From the NCBI GenBank assembly GCA_014728185.1, contig WJMB01000205.1:1-24168 (forward strand): DNA of 24,168 bases, written 5' to 3'. Within the stretch, counting starts at the first letter, position 1, and the number at the start of each line of letters is the position of its first letter. The stretch comes from Candidatus Coatesiibacteriota bacterium. GTDB lineage: Bacteria; RBG-13-66-14. Shown here piece after piece: positions 7,051 through 13,844 of this stretch. Under the pieces are notes generated by a model that was given only the letters and a program-made list of their open reading frames with translations, ran no database searches and was not told where the DNA came from. Both the position numbers and the translations under genes were made by a program.

Positions 7051-7479
7051 CTAGGGCTCCGCTGGGTCGCGACCGTCAGCGGGAACGTCGGACGGTGGAT
7101 CACCGGTGCCCGTGTCGCTTTCCGCTTGGCTTCCCGCTATGCTTCCATCAATGGTGCGATCGATGATAACATAAACCCGTTCTCCCGGGGCCGCCAGGCC
7201 CAGCCGCTCGCGGACCAGACGTTCGAGGAAGAGGTCGTCGGTCTCCAGCCGGGCCGTCAGCTCGTAGTAACGCAACAGGTTGCGCCGGGCTTCGAGCTGC
7301 CGGGCCAACAGTGAACTGCGCTCGGCCTCGAGCTCGGCCTGACGCGGCAGGCTGCTGCGCGAGCCCAGCAGCAGGTAGGCCGCCAGAGCCAACCCGATCA
7401 GCACGAACAGCCAGCCCAGCCGGCGGCCCAGCGGTTTGCCGTCGGCGCGGCGGTGAGTCTTTTCCAGCTTGGAATCCAC
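7051..7479 (-). CDS. FtsB/DivIC-like septum formation initiator protein
   Basis: A 142-residue bitopic membrane protein of the septum-formation-initiator family (FtsB/DivIC), which bridges FtsL and FtsQ in the divisome. Layout: short basic cytoplasmic N-terminus (KTHRRADGKPLGRR), one membrane helix at about 21-39 (LGWLFVLIGLALAAYLLLG), a coiled coil at about 45-85 (ELEAERSSLLARQLEARRNL), then the family signature VRERLGLAAPGERVYVI at 89-105, equivalent to the usual 'arekLGmv.pGE.vy.i'. A disordered Asp/Pro/Gly tail of about 35 residues follows, longer than in classic FtsB. The start is a GTG with no Shine-Dalgarno sequence; a TACAAT box lies 7 nt upstream, so the mRNA may be leaderless. It is divergent from the DUF2007 gene. 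FtsB versus DivIC cannot be separated from sequence alone. Confidence 0.8.
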   Translation of the reverse strand: MDSKLEKTHRRADGKPLGRRLGWLFVLIGLALAAYLLLGSRSSLPRQAELEAERSSLLARQLEARRNLLRYYELTARLETDDLFLERLVRERLGLAAPGERVYVIIDRTIDGSIAGSQAESDTGTGDPPSDVPADGRDPAEP

Positions 7480-7485
7480 GCGCCG

Positions 7486-7514
7486 ATTGTAGCCGTTGGC
7501 GGCTCGGTAAGCAA
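7486..7514 (-). promoter_or_regulatory. candidate promoter of the FtsB-like gene
   Basis: On the minus strand TTGCTT (7509-7514), a 17-nt spacer and TACAAT (7486-7491) form a plausible sigma-70-type promoter in the 74-bp divergent intergenic region. The predicted start of transcription falls at or next to the GTG codon (7479), implying a leaderless message. Confidence 0.4.
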
Positions 7515-7553
7515 GCCGCCGGCGCGAGCAACGCCCTCAGACTGCGAGGAGCC

Positions 7554-8312
7554 ATGGAACCGATCCTGATCGTCGTCGATCCCGCCTTCGTCGAGAGCCG
7601 CCTGGAGCACGAGGACGACCCCCTGGGTTCTCTGGTGGCCCAGGCGCCGGGCCTGCATTTGGTCTTCGTTCGCAGCGAGCCCCTGGAGCGCCATATCTCC
7701 ACTGATGAGACCCCCGGAGCCCTCGAATACTACCTCAGCCGCACGAAAAAGCCCCTGGAGACTCCGGGAGCCGCCGAGGCCGCGGGGCGGGAGCGCGAGC
7801 TCCTCGAGGCCGCCGCCGAGGCCGGCCGCGATCTGCCCCGCCTTGAGGCCCTGATCGAGCTGGCCGAGACCCTGGCGGCGTCCTATGTCTTGACCGACGA
7901 TCAGGAGCTGGTCTACCAGCCCTACGAGGGCGGGCGCTTCCTCGATCGCTGGGAGCTCGTCGAGCGCCTGGGCGAGACGGCCGCCGCCGCCGACGGTGAG
8001 CTGACCGGGCACGACGTCGACGACGATTGGATGCGCCACCGCCTTGGTCGAGGCATGGCCGCCGTCGAGGTCTACCGCGCCGCCAACGAGGTTCAGGCCA
8101 AGCTGCTCACCGGCCTGCTGCGCCGCGAGGACATCCCCTACTACCTGCTCTCCAACTACGTCGCCTGCTTCGACGGCATCTTCGCCGCCGCCAAGGGCTT
8201 CTGGGGCGCCATTTACGTACTGGCCGAGGACGAGGAGCGTGTCCGGAGCCTCATCGAGGGCTACATCGCCGCACAGCCCGACTGGGAGGAGGTCGAGGAG
8301 GAGACGGACTGA
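7554..8312 (+). CDS. two-domain protein: possible PIN-like N-terminal domain plus C-terminal DUF2007
   Basis: A 252-residue soluble protein. The start at 7554 is chosen because GCGAGGAG lies 3-4 nt before the ATG; the frame is open further upstream but would run into the FtsB-like gene. Residues about 171-240 (VEVYRAANEVQAKLLTGLLRR onward, ending IYVLAEDEERVRSLIEGYI) match the DUF2007 'putative signal transducing protein' pattern: a small alpha/beta domain usually found alone. The N-terminal 165 residues begin with a hydrophobic strand and acidic residue (ILIVVDPAF, D9) and contain SYVLTDDQELVY (D115, D116), which recalls PIN nuclease folds. That is a weak inference. A charged helical linker (residues 72-107) joins the halves. 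A hairpin 67 bp downstream may terminate it. Function unknown. Confidence 0.75.
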   Translation: MEPILIVVDPAFVESRLEHEDDPLGSLVAQAPGLHLVFVRSEPLERHISTDETPGALEYYLSRTKKPLETPGAAEAAGRERELLEAAAEAGRDLPRLEALIELAETLAASYVLTDDQELVYQPYEGGRFLDRWELVERLGETAAAADGELTGHDVDDDWMRHRLGRGMAAVEVYRAANEVQAKLLTGLLRREDIPYYLLSNYVACFDGIFAAAKGFWGAIYVLAEDEERVRSLIEGYIAAQPDWEEVEEETD

Positions 8313-8379
8313 GCGTCCGGTGATGAGAGGAGCGGGGTAGCGCCGACCGTTACCAAATCTGGTTATGCTTGATGAACTG

Positions 8380-8406
8380 ACCGGCGGGGTGTGGAGCTCC
8401 GCCGGT
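8380..8406 (+). terminator. hairpin downstream of the DUF2007 gene
   Basis: An 8-bp stem (ACCGGCGG / CCGCCGGT) with an 11-nt loop begins 67 bp after the stop at 8312. It is followed by TCAATTCTG, a poor T-tract, so termination is uncertain. Confidence 0.4.
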
Positions 8407-8429
8407 TCAATTCTGCCCATATTGGCTTA

Positions 8430-8791
8430 GGGATTATCACCTGAAACTGAACCTACTTCGAAACCCAAAAACAGCGGTATTTAGAAAGGAAGTGCTGACA
8501 ACTACCTCACGAATGGTTCCAGATCGACAAGCCAAAAAGGTCTTCATATCTGATAAGATCATTAGTTTAAAGCAGATAGCTTCCATATGACTGGTAAGCC
8601 CGGGATGCAAATCAGAAGTCGAGACTTCCAGCCTCTCAGCGTCCTCTTGGCATTCTGTTAGAAACGCCCGCTTCGGGCAAGCCTGGTTTTCCGCCACCAG
8701 GCACGCACGGTCAGTGACAGCTTGCGCAGCTATAAAGTACATGATAACAAGTTATTAGCGATATATCTGTTCAGGAACGTGTGATAATCCC
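8430..8791. mobile_element. MITE-like element, intact copy A (362 bp, 8-bp target duplication)
   Basis: The element is bounded by perfect 11-bp inverted termini, GGGATTATCAC at 8430-8440 and GTGATAATCCC at 8781-8791. It is flanked on both sides by the direct repeat TTGGCTTA (8422-8429 and 8792-8799), a clean 8-bp target-site duplication. The interior encodes no transposase. It aligns along its whole length, in reverse orientation, with the copy at 14203-14588. Two adjacent hairpins in the middle (8666-8678 and 8681-8702) are kept in both copies. This is a non-autonomous element moved by an unseen transposase; 8-bp duplications are made by several IS families, for example IS1595, IS66 and ISL3. 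Confidence 0.88.
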
Positions 8792-8959
8792 TTGGCTTAA
8801 ATGCCTGCAACAACAGCATCCCTCAAGAAGAAGCTGATTGGACGCGCCTTGCCATGATGTGGTTTATCTGGGATGCTCTGTCTAAAACCAGGGCTGCTGG
8901 GCATCCTCGGGGATTATCAGCCCATCACCGCTGAGACGATGCATTTTTCCTTTGAAGCG

Positions 8960-9967
8960 CTAACCCCAGGCCTCGACGTCGCTGTTGGCCTCGGCGCCGT
9001 CGACGTGGAGGCGGGCCAGCCAGTGCCGCAGCTCAAGCGGCTCCTCGACCTGGACCTCGCCACCGAAGCCGGCCAGCCACTGGACCAGGTTGACCGAGGG
9101 CGTCACCCGCAGGCGCAGCTCCAGGGCGCCGTCGGCGCGCTTTTTAACACGTTGGGTCTGGTGGATCTGCAACCCTTCGATGTAGCGGGCCGAGCCGCCG
9201 CTGAAGCGCAGCACGACCTCCTTGGGCTCGCCGACCCAGGGACCGAAGCTGTAGCGGATGAAGTCGACGGGGTCGAAGCCCTCGGGCCAGGGGTGCTCCT
9301 CGGCGCTGGGCGCGACCTCGCGGAAGCGGTCGACGCGGAAACTGCGCGGGGCGTCGCGCAGGTAGCAGTGGGCGATGACGTAGAGCTCGCCGCCGGAGCG
9401 CCAGAGGCAGTAGGGGGCGATGGTCCGTTGGGTGGTCTCGTCGTTGTGGTCGGCGTGGTAGGTGATGTCAACGAGCCTCCGCTGGTTGATGGCGTCCAGC
9501 AGGGCCTCGAGGGTCCGGCGGTGCTCGGCGTAGTCGCGTTCTATCTCGGCGTCGTCGAGGTAGCCGCCCGAGAGCTCGGTCATCTCGCGCTCGAGGGGGG
9601 TGATGGCCCGGCGCAGCTTCTCGACGAAGCCGCCGAAGGCCTCGCCGATGGGCGTTTCCTCGAGGTGGCCCAGGGAGCGCGCCGCGGCCAGGACGGCGAA
9701 GGCCTCGTCGCGGCTCAGCGGTATCGGCGGCAGGCTCTTGTAACCCTCGAGCAGCCGCCAGCGTTTCTCGCCGGAGCCGGTCTCGGCGTCGTCGGGGTTC
9801 TCGTAATCGTAGAGCGGGAAACCGGCCGCCTCCAGGGATTTCAGGTCGCGGCGGATGGTCCGCTCGGTGACGCCCAGCTCCTCGGCCAGGGTCTTGATTG
9901 TTTTACCGTAGTGACCCAGGGAGTAGAGCAGGGACCACTGCCGGACGAGTTGCTGATTGCGTGACAC
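8960..9967 (-). CDS. WYL-domain transcriptional regulator
   Basis: A 335-residue regulator. The N-terminal winged helix-turn-helix of the HTH_11/DeoR kind spans about residues 5-58 (TIKTLAEELGVTERTIRRDLKSLEAAGFPLY). The WYL domain follows from about residue 150: RRLVDITYHADHNDETTQRTIAPYCLWRSGG, then ELYVIAHCYLRDAPRSFRVDRF, where 'LYV' replaces the eponymous W-Y-L. A C-terminal WCX-type ligand-sensing region ends the protein. WYL proteins commonly bind nucleic acid or nucleotide ligands and regulate stress, DNA-damage or defence genes. The start is a GTG at 9965-9967, chosen because a perfect AAGGAGG sits 6 nt upstream; an upstream in-frame ATG at 10087 would add 40 unlike residues. Monocistronic. 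No operator or defence neighbour is visible, so its target is unknown. Confidence 0.85.
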   Translation of the reverse strand: MSRNQQLVRQWSLLYSLGHYGKTIKTLAEELGVTERTIRRDLKSLEAAGFPLYDYENPDDAETGSGEKRWRLLEGYKSLPPIPLSRDEAFAVLAAARSLGHLEETPIGEAFGGFVEKLRRAITPLEREMTELSGGYLDDAEIERDYAEHRRTLEALLDAINQRRLVDITYHADHNDETTQRTIAPYCLWRSGGELYVIAHCYLRDAPRSFRVDRFREVAPSAEEHPWPEGFDPVDFIRYSFGPWVGEPKEVVLRFSGGSARYIEGLQIHQTQRVKKRADGALELRLRVTPSVNLVQWLAGFGGEVQVEEPLELRHWLARLHVDGAEANSDVEAWG

Positions 9968-10133
9968 CCCGGGCCTCCTTGCAGGCGAGAATGGGTGAGA
10001 GCGAATGAACGAGCTTAAATGTACGCCGGTTGGATAAACTGATACAGATAGTAATACGCGCGCGGCCGTCGAGGCAAGGCGCTCCATCGGAGACTCGGGA
10101 TCGATCGTTAATCGTCGCCGTGAAGTGTGATGG

Positions 10134-10157
10134 AAAACGGCCGGGCTCGCCCGACCG
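10134..10157 (-). terminator. intrinsic terminator of the first DNRLRE gene
   Basis: On the minus strand a 9-bp stem (arms 10149-10157 and 10138-10146, 2-nt loop, one G-T wobble) is followed by TTTTCC. It begins 43 bp past the stop of the 10200-10838 gene. Confidence 0.7.
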
Positions 10158-10199
10158 CCTTCCAGGTGCTGCCGCGAGTACTGCTGGATAACCAGCGGC

Positions 10200-10838
10200 C
10201 TAGTCCAACGCCTTGATGGAGCCCCAGCTCGTTTCGACCACGGAAGCGCCGGAGTAGTCGACGGTCAGCTTGGGCCGGTAGGAGGGATTGTCGGTCTCCT
10301 CGCCGTTGTAGTAGCAAACGCCCATTAAGCCGGGGTCGCTGGGGGGACCGAAGATGAAGCCGTAGTTGGGGGCGCCGTTTTCCACCCACTCGACGACGAA
10401 ATCGGTGAGATCGACCTCGACCCAGGTGGTGTCCTGGGTGATGTTGAAGTAGAACTCATCGGTGAAATCCATGCCCGGCATGGTGTTCCAGGTAACCGTG
10501 GCCGGATCCCAGGTTTCGGTGATCATGCGGAAGACGACATCGATCGGCGGGGCGCCGCCCCAACTGCTGCTGCTTCGGGGATACAGGGCCAGGGTGGCGC
10601 TGTTGATGTTTGCTCCGTCGAACATGGCGTCGTCGAGGCCGTCGAACTGGATCAGGTCCAGCACAAAACCGCCGTCGTAGCCGCTGAAGAGGTAGTTGCC
10701 TTCGTTGTTGTTGTCGGGGTACTTACCCCAAATGAACACGTCCTTGGCGTCGCCGGGGCCGGGTTGCAGGACCTCGGTGGCGGCGAAGGCGCCCAGGACC
10801 AACAGGCACAGTGAGATAAATGCAAGATGAGCTTTCAT
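10200..10838 (-). CDS. secreted DNRLRE-domain protein 1
   Basis: A 212-residue exported protein. The signal peptide covers about residues 1-20 (MKAHLAFISLCLLVLGAFAA). The mature part opens with TEVLQPGPGDAKDVFIWG and carries the landmarks of DNRLRE/disaggregatase-related beta-sandwich domains: FDGLDD, ATLALYPRSS, TWDPATVTWNTMPG, WVEVDLTDFVVEWVENGAPNYGFIF and RPKLTVDY. Such domains occur in extracellular carbohydrate-active or surface proteins, but here the domain stands alone. The C-terminus ETSWGSIKALD is shared with the two related proteins in this window and may be a sorting or anchoring tag. Start: ATG 10836-10838 with GGAGG 7 nt upstream. It lies 143 bp downstream of its paralogue and has its own TATACT box and terminator. 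Function beyond secretion and binding fold is unknown. Confidence 0.85.
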   Translation of the reverse strand: MKAHLAFISLCLLVLGAFAATEVLQPGPGDAKDVFIWGKYPDNNNEGNYLFSGYDGGFVLDLIQFDGLDDAMFDGANINSATLALYPRSSSSWGGAPPIDVVFRMITETWDPATVTWNTMPGMDFTDEFYFNITQDTTWVEVDLTDFVVEWVENGAPNYGFIFGPPSDPGLMGVCYYNGEETDNPSYRPKLTVDYSGASVVETSWGSIKALD

Positions 10839-10900
10839 GGTCAATCCTCCAGGTGATGGTGTCTTGCCGGAATGCTTCTCAGTTTGATGAAGCTTCCTAC

Positions 10901-10906
10901 AGTATA
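10901..10906 (-). promoter_or_regulatory. candidate -10 box of DNRLRE gene 1
   Basis: TATACT on the minus strand, 62 nt before the ATG, in the 143-bp gap between the two paralogues. The best -35 candidate is TTGTTA with a long 19-nt spacer, so the promoter is weakly supported. Confidence 0.3.
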
Positions 10907-10981
10907 GCCCGGAAGTTGCCCGGATTAACAAACAAGCGCCGTTCGGTGTGGCGTTTGTTTGGGTATCACTTAAGAATCGTC

Positions 10982-11617
10982 CTAGTTCAGGGACTTGATG
11001 TAGCCCCAACTGGTTTCCTCGAGCCCGGCGCCCGAGTAGACGATCTGCAGGGCCGGGCGTTGGTTGGGGTTATCGGTATATTCGCCGGTACGTAGAGTTG
11101 CGCCGCAGTTGATGTATTCCCTGGGTCCGATGTAGACGCCGAAGTTCAGCCCGTCGTCCTCCAACCAGAACTCGACGATGCTGGTGATGTCGATGTAGAG
11201 CCAGCCGCTGTCCGTGGTGTAGGTGAACAACACCGCCGGTGAGTAGCTGTAGCCGGGCATGGTGTTCCAGGTGACCGTGTCCTGGTCCCAGTCGCTGGTG
11301 ATCGGGTAGACGAAGCAGTCCAGGGGCGGGCTGCCCCAACCGGCGCCGCTGATCGGCCAGAGGGCCAGGGTGGCCTCGTCGACATCGCAGCCGTCGAAGC
11401 GGGGATCATCGAGTTCGTCGAAGCGGATCATGGACATCAGCACGCCGTCGGTGTTCATGTACCCGAACTGGAACATATTGAACTCACCGTAGTTGTCCCC
11501 GGGTTGACCCTGGACGATCGTGGTATCGCAGCACTCGTCGGGGCCGGGTTGGAGAATCTCGGTAGTGGCCGGCGTCAGACCGGCGCAGAGACAGACGGAC
11601 AACAGCAGGCGCTTCAT
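10982..11617 (-). CDS. secreted DNRLRE-domain protein 2
   Basis: A 211-residue exported paralogue of the protein at 10200-10838. The signal peptide is MKRLLLSVCLCAGLTPA-T; the mature part begins TEILQPGPDECCDTTIVQGQ. Shared core: IRFDELDDPRFDG, ATLALWPIS, DWDQDTVTWNTMPG, WLYIDITSIVEFWLEDDGLNFGVYI, QRPALQIVYSG, and the tail ETSWGYIKSLN. It has several cysteines (ECCD, DGCD, NCGA) that paralogue 1 mostly lacks, so disulfides are possible outside the cytoplasm. Two adjacent ATG codons exist (11620 and 11617); the second is chosen for its 7-nt distance from GGAGG, as in paralogue 1. The pair probably arose by tandem duplication. Role unknown; probably a cell-surface or secreted beta-sandwich. Confidence 0.85.
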   Translation of the reverse strand: MKRLLLSVCLCAGLTPATTEILQPGPDECCDTTIVQGQPGDNYGEFNMFQFGYMNTDGVLMSMIRFDELDDPRFDGCDVDEATLALWPISGAGWGSPPLDCFVYPITSDWDQDTVTWNTMPGYSYSPAVLFTYTTDSGWLYIDITSIVEFWLEDDGLNFGVYIGPREYINCGATLRTGEYTDNPNQRPALQIVYSGAGLEETSWGYIKSLN

Positions 11618-11857
11618 CATTTTTCCTCCGGGTGGGTCAGGCCGGCGGATACCGCTCACCGTCCCGGTCAATTGAGTTTCACTGTGTACTATAGTGGGTT
11701 GGTTGCCAATTGCACAGTGTCGGCGGTCACTTTGAAGAGGAGGCCGGCCAGAATGATAGCGGGATGGAGCTATTGCCTGTCCGGCTGCCGATGTCGTTTC
11801 TTGAACGGCCCGCGTTTGCCTCATTGGACAGACAAGCCGCGCCGTTGGGAAAAGAAG

Positions 11858-11881
11858 AACCGATCCCCGGGGGGATCGGTT
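11858..11881 (-). terminator. intrinsic terminator of the lipoprotein gene
   Basis: A perfect 11-bp stem (arms 11871-11881 and 11858-11868 on the minus strand, GG/CC loop) is followed by TTCTTCTTTTCCC. It begins 32 bp after the stop at 11913 and ends the three-gene flavoprotein run. Confidence 0.75.
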
Positions 11882-11912
11882 GACTTATATCATACTGCTT
11901 AGAAGAAGGCGT

Positions 11913-12431
11913 CTACTCGACACTCGGCGGTTCCGAAGCCGTCCCCTCCAACAACGGCAGGCGCTCTTCGTCGATGCGCCGGCGCAGGCGCTCCCAGGTC
12001 CAGGCGACGTCGGCGGGCAGGTCCTGCCCGACGAGCAGTTCGTCGTAGAGCCTCCGGCGCTCCAGCTCCTGCTCGATCAGCCCCCGCCGGGCGGCCCCGG
12101 CGTCGGCGAACCGGGGGACGTTGGTGACGTTCCAGTCGCTCGCGGGCACGACCAGGTCGTAGGCGGTGAACAGACGGGCCAGCTCGGCGGTGCGCCGGTT
12201 GGCGTCCTCGTGAAGCTGATCGAAGAGCGCGCCCGACTCGCCGCCGAAGTCTTCGGTTGCCAGGAAGGCCGTCTGCTGGGCCAGAAACTCGGCCTGCAGG
12301 GCCTCCTCGAGCGACCCGACCACCTCGGCGGTCAGCTTCTCCGGTTCGGGCCGAGGCTTGCCCCCGTCGTCGCAGGACGGGACCAGCGCGAGGCAGAGCA
12401 GCAGCGGCGGAATCAGGCGGCGACGGTCCAC
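11913..12431 (-). CDS. lipoprotein with ferritin-like (DUF2202-type) helical domain
   Basis: A 172-residue lipoprotein. A short signal MDRRRLIPPLLLCLALVPSC ends in a lipobox-like LVPSC, with lipidated Cys20 followed by DD. The remainder is helical. SLEEALQAEFLAQQTAFLATEDFG and LFDQLHEDANRRTAELARLFTAYDL resemble the DUF2202 ferritin-like fold, in which Glu and His on paired helices can bind metal (E42/E46-type acidic positions and the His of QLHEDA). A segment VPRFADAGAARRGLIEQELERR takes the place of the DUF2202 'pgvf.dp..q.LYd.L' part. The start is a GTG 1 nt after the stop of the upstream flavoprotein gene, so it is cotranscribed. A metal or redox role beside two flavoproteins is plausible but inferred; the fold match is moderate. 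Confidence 0.65.
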   Translation of the reverse strand: MDRRRLIPPLLLCLALVPSCDDGGKPRPEPEKLTAEVVGSLEEALQAEFLAQQTAFLATEDFGGESGALFDQLHEDANRRTAELARLFTAYDLVVPASDWNVTNVPRFADAGAARRGLIEQELERRRLYDELLVGQDLPADVAWTWERLRRRIDEERLPLLEGTASEPPSVE

Positions 12432-12432
12432 G

Positions 12433-13113
12433 TCAGCGAAGGTGGGGTTGGGCCTTGAAGCGCCGCAGGGCGCGGTTCTTGAGCGCCAGGGCGTACCAGG
12501 CCGGGTTCGAGAAGAGATAGTAGACGGCGCCGGGTGGACGCACCCGGGCGGCGAGCTCCACGGCGTGGTGGGGGACCGGGCGGCCGGCGGCCAGGGCCTC
12601 GGCGGTCAGGCGCAGGGCCTCGCGCCAGGGAGGCGGCCCCTGAACGGCCGGGTCCTTGCCCGAGATCTGCGCTCCGGCGCCGCAGGCCAGGCCGCCCAGC
12701 CAGCGCACCCCGCTCTGCTCGCAGAAAAGCCGGGCGCAGGTCAGGGCGAAACGGGACTGCTCGGGCTCGGGGAAGCCGCTGTTGACGACGGCCGCCAGAG
12801 CCTGACCGGGGGGCGGGTTCGCTTCGCGCCGTGCCCGGCTCCAGAGTTCCAGGGCCTCGACGACGGCAGCGGGCAGGCCGTCGCAGTAAAGCGGGGCGCT
12901 GAGCAGGACCAGTTCGGCACCGAGCAGGCGTTCCACGAGTTCACGGCGCCGCTCGTCACCGGCCAACGCCGGGTAGAGCCGAACCTCGTCGGTTCGTCGG
13001 CCCGCCTCGGCCAGCAGGCTCAACGGATAGCGCCCCAGGCTCGCCGAGGCCCCGTCGGCGTGGGGGCTGCCGATCAGCAACAGCGCGCGCTGCTCCGTTC
13101 TCTCGCCGCTCAT
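12433..13113 (-). CDS. flavodoxin-fold NAD(P)H-dependent reductase-like protein
   Basis: A 226-residue protein with a flavodoxin-like fold. ALLLIGSPHADGASASLG near residues 9-26 is the FMN phosphate-binding loop of the NADPH-dependent FMN reductase family (G-S-P-r-x-x-G-n-S). LVLLSAPLYCDGLPAAVVEALELW at about 67-90 is the second flavin-contacting segment (usual 'P.Y..g.p..lK'). AVVNSGFPEPEQS gives the third. No Cys cluster is present, unlike its upstream neighbour. The start at 13113 is chosen because GGAGG lies 7 nt upstream and the ATG overlaps the preceding stop (ATGA). An open extension upstream lies within the neighbouring gene. It probably works with the Isf-type protein encoded just upstream, but substrate and partners are unknown. 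Confidence 0.75.
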   Translation of the reverse strand: MSGERTEQRALLLIGSPHADGASASLGRYPLSLLAEAGRRTDEVRLYPALAGDERRRELVERLLGAELVLLSAPLYCDGLPAAVVEALELWSRARREANPPPGQALAAVVNSGFPEPEQSRFALTCARLFCEQSGVRWLGGLACGAGAQISGKDPAVQGPPPWREALRLTAEALAAGRPVPHHAVELAARVRPPGAVYYLFSNPAWYALALKNRALRRFKAQPHLR

Positions 13114-13682
13114 CGACGAACCTCCAGTTGGTTGAGAACCCGGATGAGCTTGCCCCGGCGCTCCCGGGGGCTTTCCTCGGCGTAGAGCGTCACGGCGTTG
13201 CGGTTGGCCGCCCAGAAGTTGATCGCGTTGCGCTCGATCAGCCGGGTGAAGTTGCGTTCCTGGGAGCGATCGGCGACGGGCAGCCAACCCAGGCCCAGCA
13301 GCTCCGGGTAGGCCGGGTAGCGGGGAACGTGGTGCACTTCACCGCGGACCCGTTTGAACAGCGGCATGATCAGCGGAATCAGCCGGTCCACCGCCCGTTT
13401 GAGGAGCGAGCCGTAGCCGCCGAAGCTCAACGGCGTGGCCAGGACGGCCAGCCCGGACTGGATATACTCCCGGGCCACCCGGCGGGCGTCGTCGTCGATG
13501 AAGCACTCGCCCGGGGTCTTTACCCAGCAGCCGAAGCAACCCCGGCAGAGGCCCAGCTTCAGCTCGGTGAGGCGCAACCAATGCACGCCCCGCCCTCGGC
13601 TTTCCAGCTCGTCGACGAGGACGTCGAGATCGGCGGCGGCGGGGTGGTCCACCGGGAATCCATCGAGTATCACTACGCGCAT
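13110..13682 (-). CDS. iron-sulfur flavoprotein (Isf-type NADPH-dependent FMN reductase family)
   Basis: A 190-residue flavodoxin-fold protein. It carries the compact cysteine motif C-x2-C-x2-C-x7-C at residues 46, 49, 52 and 60 (GLCRGCFGCWVKTPGEC), the signature that binds a [4Fe-4S] cluster in archaeal and bacterial Isf electron-transfer flavoproteins. MRVVILDGFP begins the first beta strand, and LAVLATPLSFGGYGSLLKRAVDRLI is the FMN-contacting loop. It likely shuttles electrons between a ferredoxin or NAD(P)H and an unknown acceptor, possibly oxygen or peroxide detoxification as proposed for Isf in anaerobes. First gene of a three-gene run. The upstream MITE-like cluster begins only 45 bp before its ATG. 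An AGGA lies about 6 nt before the start. Confidence 0.8.
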   Translation of the reverse strand: MRVVILDGFPVDHPAAADLDVLVDELESRGRGVHWLRLTELKLGLCRGCFGCWVKTPGECFIDDDARRVAREYIQSGLAVLATPLSFGGYGSLLKRAVDRLIPLIMPLFKRVRGEVHHVPRYPAYPELLGLGWLPVADRSQERNFTRLIERNAINFWAANRNAVTLYAEESPRERRGKLIRVLNQLEVRR

Positions 13683-13844
13683 GGGTTTCCTAGGCCCCTC
13701 AGACTCGGGCGAACACCTTCAAGAAAGGGTTTATCACATGGAACTGAACCAGCGTCGAGAACACAAAGAGCGGCTTTTAGAACAGTAGTGCCGATATTCC
13801 TATCCCGCAAGAGAGCAGGTCGATGAACCGATGAGTATAAAGGT

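Noticed and set aside
8437..8742. 101-codon minus-strand frame inside MITE copy A
   Set aside because: The equivalent strand of the homologous copy at 14203-14588 has no corresponding open frame, so it is not conserved coding sequence.
8814..8879. AGCATCCC / GGGATGCT inverted repeat as a terminator for the WYL gene
   Set aside because: Arms are 50 bp apart with no T-tract, so an intrinsic terminator is not supported.
9968..10087. Upstream ATG extending the WYL regulator by 40 residues
   Set aside because: The GTG at 9967 has a perfect AAGGAGG 6 nt upstream, and the extra residues do not look like part of the helix-turn-helix domain.
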